From assembly GCA_013360915.1 (NCBI GenBank), contig JABWAT010000003.1, positions 140,840 through 204,839 of the forward strand: a stretch of 64,000 bases of DNA. The letters run 5' to 3'. The position numbers and the translations under genes were made by a program. Source of the DNA: Bacteroidota bacterium (GTDB taxonomy: Bacteria > Bacteroidota > JABWAT01). The notes beneath the pieces were generated by a model, which was not told where the DNA came from, made no database searches, and saw nothing but the letters and a program-made list of their open reading frames with translations. Shown in pieces: positions 1 through 8,675 of this stretch (positions within the stretch are counted from its first letter, which is position 1; each line of letters opens with the position of its first letter).

Positions 1-741
1 CGGTTCCAGTGACAGATCTTTTGCAAGAGCCAATGCTGTCTGAACGCAGGCGGCACGGTAACACCAGGACCGGTCGGTTGAGGTGCAGCAGGACTCGGTT
101 TGATGACAAATGCCGGGTGACTCACTTTTTTTCAGTTGCCTGAGGGGTATTCCGTGGAAGGAAAAAATCACATGATCCCACGGTGCCGCTTCAAGAGTGA
201 CACGTCCGCGGGCGGCTACCATCCGGATATAATCAGGTGAGCTGAAAAAGGGCGGTAGCACTGTCAGAACCGGAGGGTCCCATAACCGGGCGGCCTCTTC
301 ATACACATGAGACATGGCGCTTCCCGAGGAAGCAGCGGCATACTGGGGAAACAGGGGAAGCACCACCACCTCACGGATACCCTCTCTGGAAAAGGCCTCC
401 ATCGCCAGCCGGACAGACGGATTCCCGTAACGCATGGCCAGGCGAACCTGCACAGACGGATCTGTGGAGGTTAACAGGGACTCCACTTTTCTTCTCAGAT
501 TTTCAGAAAAGACCAGTAGCGGACTTCCTTGCGGTGTCCAGATTTGCTGATAAGCATGAGCAGATCGGGCAGGACGGAAGGGGAGGATGGCCAGGTAAAC
601 AATCAGATACCGAAGCAGGGCAGGCACATCTATCACACGCGGGTCGGTAAGAAACTGCCGCAGGTACCGGCGGACAGAGACCGTATCGGGGGAATCGGGT
701 GTACCCAGATTCAGAAGAAGAAGTCCGGTTTTTTTTATCAT
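1..741 (-). CDS. hemH: Ferrochelatase, C-terminus cut off by window start
   Basis: Last step of protoheme synthesis: insertion of ferrous iron into protoporphyrin IX. The minus-strand frame opens at an ATG at 741 and runs off the window edge, giving 247 residues of a protein usually about 310-350 long. The N-terminus LLLLNLGTPDSP (residues 7-18) is the family hallmark, followed by YLRQFLTDPRVID and WTPQGSPL. SFHGIP at residues 194-199 holds the catalytic histidine (His196). A cluster of cysteines follows (C212, C218, C219, C227, C232), which is more than many homologues have; I cannot tell whether it binds metal. It lies 42 bp downstream of queD on the same strand and probably shares its promoter. 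A second heme gene, hemF, is 20 kb away. The missing C-terminal third should carry the second conserved acidic patch. Confidence 0.93.
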   Translation of the reverse strand, partial: MIKKTGLLLLNLGTPDSPDTVSVRRYLRQFLTDPRVIDVPALLRYLIVYLAILPFRPARSAHAYQQIWTPQGSPLLVFSENLRRKVESLLTSTDPSVQVRLAMRYGNPSVRLAMEAFSREGIREVVVLPLFPQYAAASSGSAMSHVYEEAARLWDPPVLTVLPPFFSSPDYIRMVAARGRVTLEAAPWDHVIFSFHGIPLRQLKKSESPGICHQTESCCTSTDRSWCYRAACVQTALALAKDLSLEP

Positions 742-783
742 GACCGCAGGAACACGAAAATAGGGAGGCCCGATTCCCGAGGG

Positions 784-1209
784 TCAGAACAGGCGACGGG
801 CAATGGCTTCCGAGCTGCGGGTCTCGCGGACGACGACTTCGATGGCTTTCAGGTTTTTATGGATGGAAAGGATATTCCTTAACACTTCACAAATGTAATG
901 AGCGATGTTTTCGGCGGTGGTGTACCCCTTGAAAACCACGTGCTTCATGGAGGAAGATTTCAGAAAATCCCGGACCAGCTCATCCTTATCATCCACCAGA
1001 AAGGAATGATCCCATTTATCGATGATGTGTTTAACAGCCGTTTTCAGATCATCGTAATCGAGCACCATTCCCTGATCGTTTTTGGTTCCTTCAAGGATGA
1101 TTTCCATTTCGTAGGAGTGACCGTGAATATTCTGACAGCCGCGGTTATGATAGGGAAGCCGGTGACCCATTTCCCAGGTGAAGGTTTTCGAAATGCGGAA
1201 GGTATCCAT
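784..1209 (-). CDS. queD: 6-carboxytetrahydropterin synthase / PTPS family (QueD)
   Basis: A 141-residue member of the 6-pyruvoyl-tetrahydropterin synthase family. QueD converts 7,8-dihydroneopterin triphosphate to 6-carboxy-tetrahydropterin on the way to queuosine. Zinc-binding histidines are visible at His16 (MGHRLPYH), His29 and His31 (NIHGHSYE), with the catalytic Cys25 between them. A WDHSFL segment and a C-terminal ETRSSEA motif (catalytic Glu region) complete the fold. Length is close to the bacterial norm of about 120-145. No other queuosine genes (queC, queE, queF) lie in the window, so a role in another pterin pathway is possible; the family call is safe, the exact reaction less so. 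It is first in a two-gene unit with hemH, and a good promoter lies just upstream. Confidence 0.85.
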   Translation of the reverse strand: MDTFRISKTFTWEMGHRLPYHNRGCQNIHGHSYEMEIILEGTKNDQGMVLDYDDLKTAVKHIIDKWDHSFLVDDKDELVRDFLKSSSMKHVVFKGYTTAENIAHYICEVLRNILSIHKNLKAIEVVVRETRSSEAIARRLF

Positions 1210-1231
1210 TCGGTATCCTGATTGGTTTGCT

Positions 1232-1262
1232 TAAAATTACACCCGAATCAGATGATGATCAA
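1232..1262 (-). promoter_or_regulatory. Putative Bacteroidota-type promoter of queD-hemH
   Basis: On the minus strand a TTG (1262-1260) is followed after exactly 20 nt by TAATTTTA (1239-1232), close to the Bacteroidota TTG-N19-21-TAnnTTTG pattern with only the last base off. Transcription would start near 1225, about 16 nt upstream of the queD ATG. The -33 element lies inside the 3' end of the preceding RmlD-like gene. Confidence 0.4.
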
Positions 1263-2135
1263 TGGCCGGGAGCCATTAACCGCAGCGGCACCTGGAATAT
1301 GAGTGATGGCCAGCGCACTTTTAAGGCGTGAACTGTCCAGAGTCAGGTTGGATTGTCTGGCCGGGATTCCGGTAAACTCACCGATGGACCCACTCCGGAT
1401 CTGCTGCGCAGGAAGTCCGAGCTTTTTTGCAAGCGTGACCGCCAGTGAATACCGGTCGGTGGAATCATCCGCTCCCAGATGATAAAGACCAAAGGGAACT
1501 GCCTTGCCGGCCATGTCATTGATCAGTGAGGCAGCCACCGGGGCAGGTACCGCACTCCGGAACTCATCGGAAAAGGCGGTAATCGTTTTTCCGGCTTGAA
1601 GATCCCTCAGGAGTGAGTCGGTATATCCCCGGGTTCCGTCGGCCGATAAACCCAGTAGCAGAGAGGGCCGAACGGTCCATTGCCGATGTGAAACGGACAG
1701 ACTGACCGATTCTGCATGTGCCTTGGAGTGTCCGTACACGTGAACAGGATCAGGGAAGTCCTCTTCGGTATATCCTCCCCGGTCACCCCGGAAAACCATG
1801 TCGGTACTGATGAGCAGAAACGGGCATTTCAGTTGGTTGGCCACCATTGCGAAACGGGCCGTCAGAGTCACATTCGATTGCCGGGCATGAACAGGATCCA
1901 GTTCACAGCGGGCAGCAGAGGATTCCGCTGCACAATGAATCAGCCAGTCCGGCTTTAATTCCCCAATCCGGCTGAACAGCTCCTCGGGCGTGTCCTGGTC
2001 GCTGGTGACAATGGAAGGAATACCCGCGAGAGGTTTCCTGGTCACGCGGATCACTTCCCAGCCGCGCAATCGGGCATCCTGGTAAATCCATCCGCCCAAC
2101 AGACCGGTTGCTCCGGTCAGTAACAGACGTGGCAT
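1248..2135 (-). CDS. RmlD-like NAD(P)-dependent sugar-nucleotide reductase
   Basis: A 295-residue extended SDR protein resembling dTDP-4-dehydrorhamnose reductase. The N-terminal nucleotide-binding motif is TGATGLLGG (residues 7-15), STDMVFRG at 110-117 corresponds to the STDYVFDG segment of RmlD, and YGHSK at 134-138 is the catalytic YxxxK. RmlD reduces dTDP-4-keto-rhamnose to dTDP-rhamnose, but no rmlA, rmlB or rmlC is present here, so the substrate is uncertain; a methionine adenosyltransferase beta-subunit-like or other 4-ketoreductase role is equally open. Its start lies 2 bp after the hflX stop, so it is very probably cotranscribed with hflX. Confidence 0.8.
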   Translation of the reverse strand: MPRLLLTGATGLLGGWIYQDARLRGWEVIRVTRKPLAGIPSIVTSDQDTPEELFSRIGELKPDWLIHCAAESSAARCELDPVHARQSNVTLTARFAMVANQLKCPFLLISTDMVFRGDRGGYTEEDFPDPVHVYGHSKAHAESVSLSVSHRQWTVRPSLLLGLSADGTRGYTDSLLRDLQAGKTITAFSDEFRSAVPAPVAASLINDMAGKAVPFGLYHLGADDSTDRYSLAVTLAKKLGLPAQQIRSGSIGEFTGIPARQSNLTLDSSRLKSALAITHIPGAAAVNGSRPLIII

Positions 2136-2137
2136 GA

Positions 2138-3421
2138 TCAGAATACAGGAGACTGGTAAGATTGAATCATTTTCCGGACGGATTCCTCGAACCGGCGGTT
2201 GATGCGGAACCGGATGGTCACTTCCTCGCCGGCGTAGTCTGTCGATTGAACCTCGGCGATGGTATGAAGGTGTGCAATCGCCTGACCTGCCGTGACAGGA
2301 AACCGGGCTGTGAGGCTGACATAGCCTGCTTCGAGCGTCTGGAGAATCCGCTCACGAAGTTCGGGAATGTTGATTCCGCGCCAGGCACTGACAAATACCG
2401 AGTCTGGGTACTCTCTCCGCACCTGACGGAGCAGATCGGGGTCGTTCACCTGATCAATTTTGTTAAAGACCATGAGAACGGGTTTCAGATCAATTCCGAT
2501 TTCGCGAAGGGTGTCCTGGACAGCGAATATGTGCTCATGAAAGTTGGGATGTGAGACATCGACCAGATGAATGAGCAGGTCGGCCTGTCTGACTTCCTCG
2601 AGGGTACTGCGGAAGGAAGCCACCAGATGATGAGGAAGTTTTCTGATGAAACCGACCGTATCGGTGATCAGCAGCCGCTTATTTCCTGCCAGAACGGTCA
2701 GTCGAGTGGTTGAATCGAGCGTGGCAAACAGCCGGTCTTCCACATGAACGGTGGCATGGGTAAGCATGTTCATCAGGGTGGATTTACCTGCGTTGGTGTA
2801 GCCGACCAGAGTCAGCTGATCAATTTCGGACCGGCCCTTCCGCTGGGTCTCCTTCTGGGTCTGAATCCGCTGAAGCTTTTCCTTCAGGGTGACCACCCGG
2901 GTGCGGATCAGACGACGGTCTGTCTCGATCTGGGTTTCTCCGGGTCCCTTCGTTCCGATCCCTCCCTTTTGTTTACTCAGGTGAGTCCACATGCGGGTCA
3001 GACGGGGAAGCAGGTACTCGAGCTGGGCCACTTCGACCTGCGTTTTTGATTCGCTGGTGCGGGCATTGGAGGCAAAAATATCGAGGATCAGGCCTGTGCG
3101 GTCAATAACCTTGCACTGCAGGTGGTTTTCAAGATTCCGGATCTGTCTGGGTGACAGTTCCTCATCGAAAATGACAATATCGGACCGGCGTTCTTCCTTC
3201 AGGGCCACCAGTTCTTCCAGTTTTCCTTTACCGATGTAAAAAGCAGAATCAGGAGTGGGCCTGGCCTGAATCACCCGGTCGGTCACCATGGCACCGGCGG
3301 TATCGGCCAGACGTTCCAATTCATCGAGGTTTTCCCGGACTTCATCGGGAGGGGTATCGGCAAGCTGGATGCCGACGAGGATGGCAGATTCTTTATCGGG
3401 TTGTGTGTTCAGATAGGCCAA
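2138..3421 (-). CDS. hflX: GTPase HflX
   Basis: Ribosome-associated GTPase of the Obg-HflX superfamily that splits or rescues stalled 70S ribosomes, notably under heat stress. The 427-residue protein has the HflX N-terminal domain (about 15-200) including the glycine-rich KQKGGIGTKGPGETQIE segment, then the G domain with G1 GYTNAGKS (207-214), G3 DTVGF (254-258), G4 NKID (320-323) and a G5-like SAW. All nucleotide-binding motifs are intact, and length matches the family. It is preceded by a small membrane-protein gene 18 bp upstream and followed 2 bp later by the RmlD-like gene, forming a minus-strand cluster. Confidence 0.95.
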   Translation of the reverse strand: MAYLNTQPDKESAILVGIQLADTPPDEVRENLDELERLADTAGAMVTDRVIQARPTPDSAFYIGKGKLEELVALKEERRSDIVIFDEELSPRQIRNLENHLQCKVIDRTGLILDIFASNARTSESKTQVEVAQLEYLLPRLTRMWTHLSKQKGGIGTKGPGETQIETDRRLIRTRVVTLKEKLQRIQTQKETQRKGRSEIDQLTLVGYTNAGKSTLMNMLTHATVHVEDRLFATLDSTTRLTVLAGNKRLLITDTVGFIRKLPHHLVASFRSTLEEVRQADLLIHLVDVSHPNFHEHIFAVQDTLREIGIDLKPVLMVFNKIDQVNDPDLLRQVRREYPDSVFVSAWRGINIPELRERILQTLEAGYVSLTARFPVTAGQAIAHLHTIAEVQSTDYAGEEVTIRFRINRRFEESVRKMIQSYQSPVF

Positions 3422-3439
3422 ATTATCACTTTCCCCGAT

Positions 3440-3985
3440 TTATTTCTGCCGCACCGGTTCGGGTTGCCGGGCCGACTGGCTGCGAAGGCTGCGTTGTTCA
3501 ATCACCTGATCGAACAATTTCATGTAACGTGCCGGCATGGTAAAACTGATCTTCTTTAATCCATCCTGTCGCTGGACCAGCAAAGTCACCCGGGTCAGAA
3601 AGCCATGGGTGTGAAAGTAGTAATCGCGGATCGCTCTGATCGGAATGTCACGCGTTGGAAACCACGGATGGGTCACAATGTGTGTGTGGGTAACCGAGAG
3701 CTGCACGCCAAACCAGCCGGCAACAAAAAACAGAAGGGCGTTCAGTCCGAAAAAGAGGGCCGGAATCAGATAGGCAGACTCGGGGATGAAAACCGATACG
3801 CCGATAAACATGAAGGCAAAAACAACCAGTGAACTGGAGAAAAAGGGCAGTCCGTAGAGCAATCCGCAACTCCAGCTGAAAACAACCGGGGCCTGACGGG
3901 ACCGACGGTAGAGTAAATACAGCAGCATGCCGGATGCAAGTCCCAGCAAAACAAGGTTCAGGATGTTAATCTGAGCGGTACTCAT
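3440..3985 (-). CDS. Small membrane protein, possible PH-like domain
   Basis: A 181-residue protein I do not recognise. It has an N-terminal helix (about 8-25) and two further hydrophobic segments (about 37-68 and 73-95). After these comes a soluble half rich in beta-strand-forming residues (THTHIVTHPWFPTRDIPI, TRVTLLVQRQDG) ending in a basic tail. The arrangement of a membrane anchor plus a short beta-rich domain resembles bacterial PH-domain (bPH) membrane proteins, but this is inference from pattern only. It sits between the BatA-like gene and hflX on the same strand with short gaps (42 and 18 bp), so an operon is likely. Confidence 0.7.
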   Translation of the reverse strand: MSTAQINILNLVLLGLASGMLLYLLYRRSRQAPVVFSWSCGLLYGLPFFSSSLVVFAFMFIGVSVFIPESAYLIPALFFGLNALLFFVAGWFGVQLSVTHTHIVTHPWFPTRDIPIRAIRDYYFHTHGFLTRVTLLVQRQDGLKKISFTMPARYMKLFDQVIEQRSLRSQSARQPEPVRQK

Positions 3986-4027
3986 AAACGGATGGATAGA
4001 CGAATGTAAAATTTTTCTCCGGATGGG

Positions 4028-5851
4028 TCAACGACGACCACGGGAGAGAATCATCTCCAGGAGCAGTAACAACAGAACGGCAATAAAAATGCCTGCAGAA
4101 AGAAAACGGGGTGAAGCGGCGGTCAGCAGGGGAAACGGATCGGCGGGTTGCCAGCGGATGGCCTCTTCAGGTGAATCGGCCTGACGGATGGCCGGTGCAT
4201 TGAAACCGGTAATACCGGTCAGACGATCGCCCGACCAGATGGTAAGCGTACCGGGTCTGGTGATCATGGCCGGGTGAATGTTTCCGCCGGACAGCGTGCC
4301 CGGACCCGGAATCCATTCCTGATCGAGAAACCGGAAACGGATTCCCGCCGCCGCAACGGGAACCGGAAATGGTATCCCGGTCCGGACGGGATGAGCAAAA
4401 AATCCATCCCGGGTCGAAGCGGTTGGCTGAAGGGCCGTCAATGCGTGAAGCAGGGCCGACAGGGCCCAGGCCGGGACCGGCTCAGGTCCGGTGAACGGAT
4501 TCACATGAAAAATCAGTACCTGTCTGCCTGCCCGTGTGTACAGACTCATTACCGGTTCCCTGTTGGTGCCGGTGAGCAGTGGACGCAAACCCTGAACGGG
4601 TCGTATGGTGACCAGACCGTTCAGGAGCCGGTCCGGATCGGCCGGATCCTTCCGGTCAAGGTAGCTGAGAAAGGGATGATCGGTGTACCGGTCGGCCATG
4701 ACCTGCATACCCGGATTCACGGTGGAAGAGAGACCAATTGATTGCAGGCTTTCGGTTATGGATCCGGGTTGCGAGAAGTCGGGTATCCAGATGGCTGCCG
4801 GATGGTCGGCCATGATTCCAGACCAGCGCGACGAAGTAATGATCAGCAGACGATCCTTTCCCAGATCGGCACTCCGTGCGGAAAGGACCAGCGGAAAACC
4901 GGCCGATAGGGAAGCTTGCTGCAACCGGCTGGTATTCAGCGCGGCCAGTTCCCGACCAGAAAGAACAACCACCTGAAGGGTTTCCGGAAGGTAAAAGCCC
5001 CCGGACCAATGGTTATCCGGTTCGAAATCGGGGTGTTTGAGCTGAACGGAAAGGGTGTGCCATCCGCGCCGGTTGACAGTAACCGGCACCGTGAGACTGG
5101 CCGTCGGGCCGGTTAAGGTAAGGGGCACCGTCCGGATAAGCAGGCCATTGACCAGCACATCGGCTTCCGCGCGGGTCTCTTCCCCGGTTGGATTCAGGAT
5201 ATCAATCCGGACCTGATTCGGTTGCCGGGTTTGCCACCACCCGGATGGCAGAGATACGCCGGAAATTCCCAGATTGCCAGTGATTCCGGGCGTTTCATAA
5301 AGGATCACGTCAGAACCGGAAGGTAGCCGGTCCATCAGAGAGGGCAGAACCGGCGAGCCCACTGAACTGATCAGAAGCGACGGACCGGAGGTATCAATTG
5401 CGGGAACACCCTGAAACCACCAGGGCTGCAGCAGGCGGGAAGGCTGATAGCCGTTCAGAGAATCCGTTGTGAAAAACCTTGTGGAAGGCTGCTCGCGGCT
5501 GAGCGTTTCGAGCCACTGCTGCAAACCGGTTTTCTGGGCAGGGGTTGCAGAGGAAAACCCGGGTCCCCAATCGAGAATAACCGACCGGTAAACCGGCTGC
5601 TCATCACTTCCCGATTGCAGAAAGGGTTGGGCAAAGGCGAGTGCCAGCAGCAGCAGTATCAGAATCCGCAAAGCCAGCAACAGCCACTCAGCCAGCTTCA
5701 GGGTCCGGATGGAAGAAGCCTCCAGTTGCCGGAACAGAAACAAGGAAGAGACCCTGACCACCGGCCGGCGGTTGCGGTTCCAGAGAAAAATGAGAAGGGG
5801 AATGGCAGCTGCGGCCAATCCGGCCAGAAAGATCGGATTCAGAAAATTCAT
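4028..5851 (-). CDS. BatA N-terminal-domain membrane protein
   Basis: A 607-residue protein starting with the BatA/aerotolerance N-terminal signature: MNFLNPIFLAGLAAAAIPLL, then a basic stretch with RRPVVRVSSLFLF, then a second membrane helix (about 57-78). The long middle part is periplasmic and beta-rich, and a final membrane helix (about 580-600) is followed by a short basic tail (SRGRR). Proteins of this layout are common in Bacteroidota as companions or orphans of the Bat operon, where BatA/B carry a von Willebrand A domain. No VWA MIDAS motif (DxSxS) is apparent here, and batB-E, the MoxR ATPase and the DUF58 gene are absent from the neighbourhood. Function unknown; an envelope role is inferred from topology. 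Confidence 0.75.
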   Translation of the reverse strand: MNFLNPIFLAGLAAAAIPLLIFLWNRNRRPVVRVSSLFLFRQLEASSIRTLKLAEWLLLALRILILLLLALAFAQPFLQSGSDEQPVYRSVILDWGPGFSSATPAQKTGLQQWLETLSREQPSTRFFTTDSLNGYQPSRLLQPWWFQGVPAIDTSGPSLLISSVGSPVLPSLMDRLPSGSDVILYETPGITGNLGISGVSLPSGWWQTRQPNQVRIDILNPTGEETRAEADVLVNGLLIRTVPLTLTGPTASLTVPVTVNRRGWHTLSVQLKHPDFEPDNHWSGGFYLPETLQVVVLSGRELAALNTSRLQQASLSAGFPLVLSARSADLGKDRLLIITSSRWSGIMADHPAAIWIPDFSQPGSITESLQSIGLSSTVNPGMQVMADRYTDHPFLSYLDRKDPADPDRLLNGLVTIRPVQGLRPLLTGTNREPVMSLYTRAGRQVLIFHVNPFTGPEPVPAWALSALLHALTALQPTASTRDGFFAHPVRTGIPFPVPVAAAGIRFRFLDQEWIPGPGTLSGGNIHPAMITRPGTLTIWSGDRLTGITGFNAPAIRQADSPEEAIRWQPADPFPLLTAASPRFLSAGIFIAVLLLLLLEMILSRGRR

Positions 5852-5925
5852 AGACAGGGGTGAAAATACGCAATACGGGTCCGATCATAAATTGAAATTG
5901 CCCCCGTCTTCCCGGATATTTCGTC

Positions 5926-8583
5926 ATGGTCAGGTCTTTTCTGCTCCTGTTATTGTTTCTTCTCCCCCACAGCATCCCCGCACAGGTAAAAACCCGGCAG
6001 GATCCGTTCTCGCCATTTACCATGCAGGTGGCCAACGGTCCGACCGTGGCGCTGGTACTTTCCGGCGGCGGGTCCCGTGGAATTTTTCAGGTGGGCGTGC
6101 TGAAAGCCATCGAGGAAGCGGGGATTCCCGTCGATATGATTGTGGGAACATCCATGGGAAGTATCGTGGGCGGCTTGTATGCCGCCGGTTATTCCATTGG
6201 TGAACTCGACAGTCTTGCAAGAAACCTGGACTGGAACCAGCTGCTTTCCCTGGAAGGGGACTATCAGCGATCGGATGTATTCCTCGACTACAAATCGCTT
6301 TACGACCGGACCCAGATCACACTGGAACTTGAAAACTGGCGTCCGCGGATTCCAACCGCCGTTATTTCCGGTCAGAAACTGACCACCCGGCTCAATGATC
6401 TGACGCTGGCTGGACCTTATTACCCGGCCTCCACTTTCCGGAAGCTTCGTGTTCCGTTCTACTCGGTTTCCACCAATCTGAAAAACGGGAAAAAGTATAT
6501 CTTCAGCGAGGGAAATCTGGTTGAAGCCATGCGGTCGAGCATGGCCTTTCCGCTGCTTTTTCTTGCGTACGAACTCGACGGCAATCAGCTGATCGACGGG
6601 GGCGTGCTGAGCAATATTCCGGTGGATGTGGCACGGGAAGCCGGGGCAGACATTGTCATTACGGCCAACACCACGGGCAGCCTCAACACCGAGGAAGTAA
6701 AAGCACCCTGGCAAACGGTCGATCGGGTTACCTCCATTATGATGAAACTGTCGAACCAGATTCAGCTCAGCCGGTCCGATGTGGTGATCAGTATGAGTCT
6801 GGATGAGGTTGAAGGATTCGACTTCACCAGGGTCGATACGGTGATTCAGGACGGATACCTGCAGGCAGCGAAGGTGACCGGGTTGATCGATACACTCATA
6901 CGGGCCCGAACGCTCCGGGCCGGACCTCCGGTGGATCGGATTGTGGTCCCTCCGGTTCTTCAGAACCTGGTTTCCGATTCCCTGCCCGAAGCAGGGACCC
7001 CGCTGCAGTCGGTTATCAGAAAGCTTTCTACCTCTGGCTGGGTTCACCGGTATGAGGTGAACGGATCCGATTCGGGCACAGTGGTTACGCTCGTTCCATT
7101 TCCGGTGATTCAGGCATTCAGTTTTCACGGTGTTAACCTTCTGCCGGACCGGTGGTTTCAGAACCGGTTCGATGCGCTGACCAATCAGCCCGTCAATTAC
7201 TTTGAACTGCTTTCAACCCTGAGGTCGGTGGTCAGCACTTACAAAAAGAGCGGATTCTACCTTGCCCGGATCGATTCGTTCCGGTATGAACCCGAAACCG
7301 GCCGCCTTCACACCTATATCAACGAAGGCGTTATTTCTGACGTGGCCGTGACGGGAAACAAAGTCACCCGCAAATCCTACATCACCCGCGAAGCCAGTCT
7401 CGATCGCCGTGCCCTGTTTCACCGGGAAGAAATCAAATCCTCACTCGACAATCTGACCGCCACCGATCTGTTTTATCAGGCCAGCCTGCTGACCGATCAG
7501 ACCACCCGCGGAAATCGCATTACCTTCAGGGTGCATGAAAAGCCCTCCCTGTTTCTTCGCGCCGGAATCAGTGCAACCGAAACCTACAATACCCAGTATT
7601 TCCTGAATCTGCGCAATGAAAACATGCTGGGCGAAGGTTCCAAACTCGGCATGACTCTGGCTGGCGGTGACCGGAATGGTCAGATTTCAGGACAGTGGAG
7701 AACCGACCGGCTTCTGGACAGCTACTTTTCCTCAGAAGTCACCATCTGGGCCGATATCCTGAATGTAACGGTTAACAGTTACCGGTTTTCGGTCCCGGGT
7801 TCCGGGAATCGTTCCGGATTCAGTGAGCGGGGAGAGTTTCAGCGTGAGTCGGCCGGACTGAGAACCATGATCGGCCGGCAGTTTGCCAAATTCGGGGAGA
7901 TCCGGCTCGATCTTCACCGAAAATATTCAGCCATCAGCCTTCTTCGTGGTCTCTCAAATGATGCCACCTTTTCCAACGCAGGAAACCATTTGAACATTCT
8001 GCGCCTTCAGACCGTATTTGATAACCGCGACTCACCCGTCATATCGACCGGCGGGCAGTTTCTGGATTTCTATTATGAGACATCGAATGCCGAGTTTGGC
8101 AGCGATGTTTCATACTCGAAAATGGCGGCAAGACTCGAAACCACCTTTCCGTTTCTTCCCCGGGTGACGCTGACTCCCCGGATGGAACTTGGCAGTGCCG
8201 ATATCGGGTTGCCTGTACAGGAGTTTTTCTACGCAGGAGGAGGACGTTCCTTTTACGGGTTCCGGGATTTTGATCTGTATGGCAGACAACTCATGATGAG
8301 TCATCTGGAAATGCGATGGTACACACCCACCACGTTTATCTTCGATGTCATTCTGCATGCCCGGTATGATCTTGGGAACGCCTGGCAGCGGATCGAAGCC
8401 ATTAAGGTTTCCCAGATGAACCATGGCGTGGGTGGCGGAATTACGCTGAGCACCCCGCTGGGACCCATCAGTCTGTCGGCTGGCCGGGCCTTTAAACTGT
8501 ACAAGGAACCCAATGCCGGAATCGGTTGGGGTCCGCTGTTTTTTTATTTCAGTCTGGGAAATCCCACCCTTTCGCTGTTCTGA
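5926..8583 (+). CDS. Patatin-like phospholipase fused to BamA/Omp85 barrel
   Basis: An 885-residue outer-membrane protein. After a signal peptide (cleavage near PAQ, residue 20) comes a patatin domain (about 38-310) with the oxyanion loop GGGSRG (47-52), nucleophile Ser76 in GTSMG, and catalytic Asp224 in IDGGVLSNIP. The catalytic Ser-Asp dyad is therefore intact. A POTRA-like segment (about 375-470) precedes an Omp85-type beta-barrel containing FYAGGGRSFYGFRDFDLYG (about residue 770), which includes the RGF/Y-like motif of the family. This is the layout of PlpD-type (type Vd) secretion proteins, in which the barrel carries the lipase to the outer membrane or surface. The protein ends in an aromatic-rich strand. 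It is transcribed divergently from the BatA-like gene, 74 bp apart. Confidence 0.92.
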   Translation: MVRSFLLLLLFLLPHSIPAQVKTRQDPFSPFTMQVANGPTVALVLSGGGSRGIFQVGVLKAIEEAGIPVDMIVGTSMGSIVGGLYAAGYSIGELDSLARNLDWNQLLSLEGDYQRSDVFLDYKSLYDRTQITLELENWRPRIPTAVISGQKLTTRLNDLTLAGPYYPASTFRKLRVPFYSVSTNLKNGKKYIFSEGNLVEAMRSSMAFPLLFLAYELDGNQLIDGGVLSNIPVDVAREAGADIVITANTTGSLNTEEVKAPWQTVDRVTSIMMKLSNQIQLSRSDVVISMSLDEVEGFDFTRVDTVIQDGYLQAAKVTGLIDTLIRARTLRAGPPVDRIVVPPVLQNLVSDSLPEAGTPLQSVIRKLSTSGWVHRYEVNGSDSGTVVTLVPFPVIQAFSFHGVNLLPDRWFQNRFDALTNQPVNYFELLSTLRSVVSTYKKSGFYLARIDSFRYEPETGRLHTYINEGVISDVAVTGNKVTRKSYITREASLDRRALFHREEIKSSLDNLTATDLFYQASLLTDQTTRGNRITFRVHEKPSLFLRAGISATETYNTQYFLNLRNENMLGEGSKLGMTLAGGDRNGQISGQWRTDRLLDSYFSSEVTIWADILNVTVNSYRFSVPGSGNRSGFSERGEFQRESAGLRTMIGRQFAKFGEIRLDLHRKYSAISLLRGLSNDATFSNAGNHLNILRLQTVFDNRDSPVISTGGQFLDFYYETSNAEFGSDVSYSKMAARLETTFPFLPRVTLTPRMELGSADIGLPVQEFFYAGGGRSFYGFRDFDLYGRQLMMSHLEMRWYTPTTFIFDVILHARYDLGNAWQRIEAIKVSQMNHGVGGGITLSTPLGPISLSAGRAFKLYKEPNAGIGWGPLFFYFSLGNPTLSLF

Positions 8584-8675
8584 TAACTTGATGCCCGGCA
8601 AATGAATGTGTCGGGTTTATTTCGTAACTTTCCACCGGATTGGTTCCATTTTTCCGGCAATCAGATAACCCAACT

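Noticed and set aside
5950..7128. A 392-codon open frame antisense to the patatin gene
   Set aside because: It mirrors the codon structure of a well-supported phospholipase gene, has low-complexity basic composition and no recognisable domain.
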